Source: an uncultured Collinsella sp.
GTDB lineage: Bacteria > Actinomycetota > Coriobacteriia > Coriobacteriales > Coriobacteriaceae
Reading direction: 5' to 3'
Length of the DNA: 6,448 nt
NCBI GenBank assembly: GCA_900549335.1
Contig: UROJ01000088.1
Location: forward strand, 1-6,448
Below are positions 4,868 through 6,448 of the stretch, in pieces (position 1 is the stretch's first letter; each line of letters starts with the position of its first letter). Made by a program: the position numbers and the translations under genes. The notes under the pieces are model-generated. The model saw only the letters and a program-made list of their open reading frames with translations, had not been told where the DNA came from and made no database searches.

Positions 4868-6058
4868 ATGAGTATCGTATTGTCACATACCACTGCAAAA
4901 GCGGTCTACCAGGCCGCGCATTCGGCGTCTGCGAAAGACACCGAGCCCTGTAACCCTGCCGCGATTTACGGATCATGTCCCACCGGAACGCTCCTTGACG
5001 CAGCCGCAGAATGGCTCACCAAACACGATGTTTCCCTTGACGCAAATGATTGCCTAGAAGTAATGGTGTTTGATCGCAGGAATGCGCGCTATGCAATGAA
5101 CTGTCAATGCCACGTTTCGTCAAAACGATTCTCGAGCTCACGCTTTATAGAGCTCAAAGATGGCATCTTCATTGTTGGCGTTGAGCTTTGCGCACTTCAG
5201 GCCGCCACCTATCTCCCTTTTCGCGAACTGGTGGAGTACTACTTTGAATTGTGCGGCGCTTACTCCCTTGGAACCGGCTCTTCCACCTCGTATAACGAGC
5301 GTTTCGCGCTCACCTCGACCGAAAGGTTAAAACAGTTCTTTAATTCCATTACCAGATGCGACGGTCTGGCCCTTGCCCGAAAGGCGATCCAATGTGTGCG
5401 CGACGGATGCCGGTCTCCTATGGAAACGGCCTTTGTCATGATGCTAACGCTGCCCAAAAGCGAAGGAGGGCTTGGTATTAAGGGAATTGAGACCGATTAC
5501 GAGGTGCAGGTCACCGCTGCCGCAAAGAATCTCACGAGACGCAAAAAGTTCTTTATGGATGCGTATCTAAAGAAATCTCGCACAGACATTGAATACAACG
5601 GGTTTTATCATGACGCGGAAGAAGACCGCGCCATCGATGAGGAGCGCAAGAATGCACTTGCGTCCATGGGGTACGGAATCATCACCGTCAGCCGTTATTC
5701 CTTTATGCATGCCAGCTCTTTTGTTAGGGTCATGGAAGCAATCCAGCGGAAAGAGGGCGTACGCCCCTCGCGTCTGCCAAAAGACTTTCAAATCATGCAA
5801 GAGGACCTGAGACAGTTTGTGCTCAGAAGGTTTATAGAAGAGAAAAAGCGAATTCAGAAGGAGCTTCGCCAGGATTCCGAAGAGCGCCAACGAATCGACC
5901 TCGAAAAAGCAATGCTCGAAGGCATCACATTGGACGATCCGACGATTAACGAGGCTCCGGCAATCGATGACATGCAGACTGTCGAACCCGACAGCCCATC
6001 ACTCAACCAAACAAGCAGCTTCGCGCCCGAGGGCAGGATCTTCGGGGCCGGAAGCTAG
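4868..6058 (+). CDS. Putative PD-(D/E)XK nuclease-like protein (DUF559/Vsr-like) with AbiEi-like N-terminal half
   Basis: Encodes 396 residues. The N-terminal half (about 1-135) opens with VLSHTTA and has the segment HVSSKRF...FIVGVELCALQAA. It resembles the AbiEi-type antitoxin/regulator fold, in which a ...VtSpErtllDlA-like stretch follows a strand-rich region. Residues about 183-290 resemble a DUF559/Vsr-like nuclease core: SPMETA helix with Glu186, FMDAYL with Asp231, then DIEYNGFYH with Glu242 and His248, and a closing MGYGIITVS strand. These are plausible PD-(D/E)XK metal ligands. A charged helix, likely coiled coil (about 315-350), and an acidic, Pro/Ser-rich tail follow. No clear Shine-Dalgarno precedes the ATG; the start is kept because VLSHTTA resembles the N-terminus of such proteins. 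The gene is visibly AT-richer than its neighbours, stands alone between noncoding stretches and is probably acquired. DNA-cleaving or defence function is inference. Confidence 0.5.
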   Translation: MSIVLSHTTAKAVYQAAHSASAKDTEPCNPAAIYGSCPTGTLLDAAAEWLTKHDVSLDANDCLEVMVFDRRNARYAMNCQCHVSSKRFSSSRFIELKDGIFIVGVELCALQAATYLPFRELVEYYFELCGAYSLGTGSSTSYNERFALTSTERLKQFFNSITRCDGLALARKAIQCVRDGCRSPMETAFVMMLTLPKSEGGLGIKGIETDYEVQVTAAAKNLTRRKKFFMDAYLKKSRTDIEYNGFYHDAEEDRAIDEERKNALASMGYGIITVSRYSFMHASSFVRVMEAIQRKEGVRPSRLPKDFQIMQEDLRQFVLRRFIEEKKRIQKELRQDSEERQRIDLEKAMLEGITLDDPTINEAPAIDDMQTVEPDSPSLNQTSSFAPEGRIFGAGS

Positions 6059-6070
6059 ACCGGCTAACAA

Positions 6071-6320
6071 GGTGGGCACCTTAGCGACGTGCAAAATTGC
6101 GAGTATTCAGCAGAGCCGGGTGTCTATCACCCTCGAGTGGATCCAAATGTGAAGCGAAATCACTCTTGCGTGAGAGCGTTAGGCAACATTTGAGGAAGAA
6201 CTCATCGGATTCACACCCTAAGATAACTCTTGAACTGCATTATATGGCCTGCAATAAATTAACGGACCCCCTGTCGTTGCAGAATACTCCAATTTTTGCA
6301 CGGCTCAGGGGCACCCACCC
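6071..6320. mobile_element. MITE-like relic: imperfect terminal inverted repeats of about 50 bp
   Basis: The left arm (6071-6122, + strand) and the right arm (6320-6264, - strand) align along their length: GTGGG near the outer end, then a 24-bp core at 6089-6112 against 6301-6278 with 20 of 24 identities (GTGCAAAA and AGTATTC shared exactly), then a G-rich end with GTC. About 140-165 bp lie between, without a reading frame of note. CGGCTAACAA (6061-6070) directly abuts the left arm. CGGCTATCAA (6327-6336) lies 6 bp outside the right arm and matches at 9 of 10, a possible degraded target-site duplication. Alternatively these are two independent copies of a genome-wide intergenic repeat in opposite orientation. 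No transposase is present. Confidence 0.4.
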
Positions 6321-6403
6321 CGGCATCGGCTATCAAAACCGCTCACTCCGGGATCTCGTCCACTATTCCCCATCATTTTGTGCAACGAATTACCTGAACG
6401 TCA

Positions 6404-6431
6404 TTGACATATGAACATACACTCATATAAT
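6404..6431 (+). promoter_or_regulatory. Perfect-consensus sigma70 promoter pointing out of the window
   Basis: TTGACA (6404-6409) and TATAAT (6426-6431) match both consensus hexamers exactly, with a 16-base spacer. Transcription should begin near 6438 and run rightward past the window end. The served gene or RNA is not visible. An ATG at 6446-6448 would leave a leader of only about 8 bases, so either the true start lies further on or the transcript is nearly leaderless. Confidence 0.7.
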
Positions 6432-6448
6432 CGGAAGCAAGTTATATG

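Larger units (their letters stand above)
6059..6448. other. 390-bp noncoding region with inverted repeats and an outward promoter
   Basis: After the nuclease-like gene the stretch holds an imperfect inverted-repeat pair (6071-6320), a flanking short direct repeat and, at its right end, a consensus promoter (6404-6431). A TTG-initiated frame (6097-6414) runs through it, but it has no ribosome site or recognisable protein character and is not called. The final ATG (6446-6448) could start a gene beyond the window, but a single codon cannot be judged. Confidence 0.55.

Noticed and set aside
6097..6414. Rightward 105-residue frame starting with TTG after the nuclease-like gene
   Set aside because: There is no Shine-Dalgarno site, a rare start codon, no recognisable protein features, and it runs straight through both arms of the inverted repeat.

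Overview
The window reads as an ordinary chromosomal stretch of a moderately GC-rich bacterium with two noncoding, repeat-bearing pockets. Protein families, strong Shine-Dalgarno sites (AAGGAG), GC-rich third positions and a nuclease type common in Coriobacteriia suggest an actinobacterium of the class Coriobacteriia, perhaps Collinsella. This is inference from sequence style and was not checked by any search.

Layout. Bases 1-155 are the space after a gene lying outside the window and hold a perfect hairpin. A nitroreductase-family flavoprotein gene runs leftward (156-827), with a DtxR/IdeR-like box 29 bp upstream of its start. A two-gene rightward operon follows: a six-helix DUF308/HdeD-like membrane protein (1063-1665) and, with no gap, a UPF0178/YaiI-YqxD protein (1666-2148). 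It closes with a hairpin-plus-T-tract terminator (2154-2189) that belongs to a small cluster of related repeats at 2154-2280. Next, leftward, is a putative heavy-metal (manganese or arsenic type) exporter of the ArsP_2 kind with a histidine-rich loop (2281-3375). Its promoter contains an 18-bp direct repeat phased at exactly 30 bp. Divergent from it is a DEDDh 3'-5' exonuclease with an unrecognised N-terminal region (3548-4516).

The right third is different. After a 351-bp gap with a double-hairpin structure (4551-4586) comes a lone, visibly AT-richer gene (4868-6058). It encodes a protein with an AbiEi-like N-terminal half and a DUF559/Vsr-like PD-(D/E)XK nuclease-like domain, and is the best candidate here for a little-described defence or mobile-DNA function. 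It is followed by 390 bp of noncoding DNA. That stretch holds an inverted pair of about 50-bp imperfect repeats (6071-6320) flanked by a 9-of-10 direct repeat, which looks like a MITE-type relic. A perfect-consensus sigma70 promoter (6404-6431) then points out of the window.

Functional links are loose. Metal homeostasis may connect the exporter and the metalloregulator-type sites, while the nuclease region looks like accessory DNA set between housekeeping genes. No rRNA, tRNA or CRISPR array was seen.
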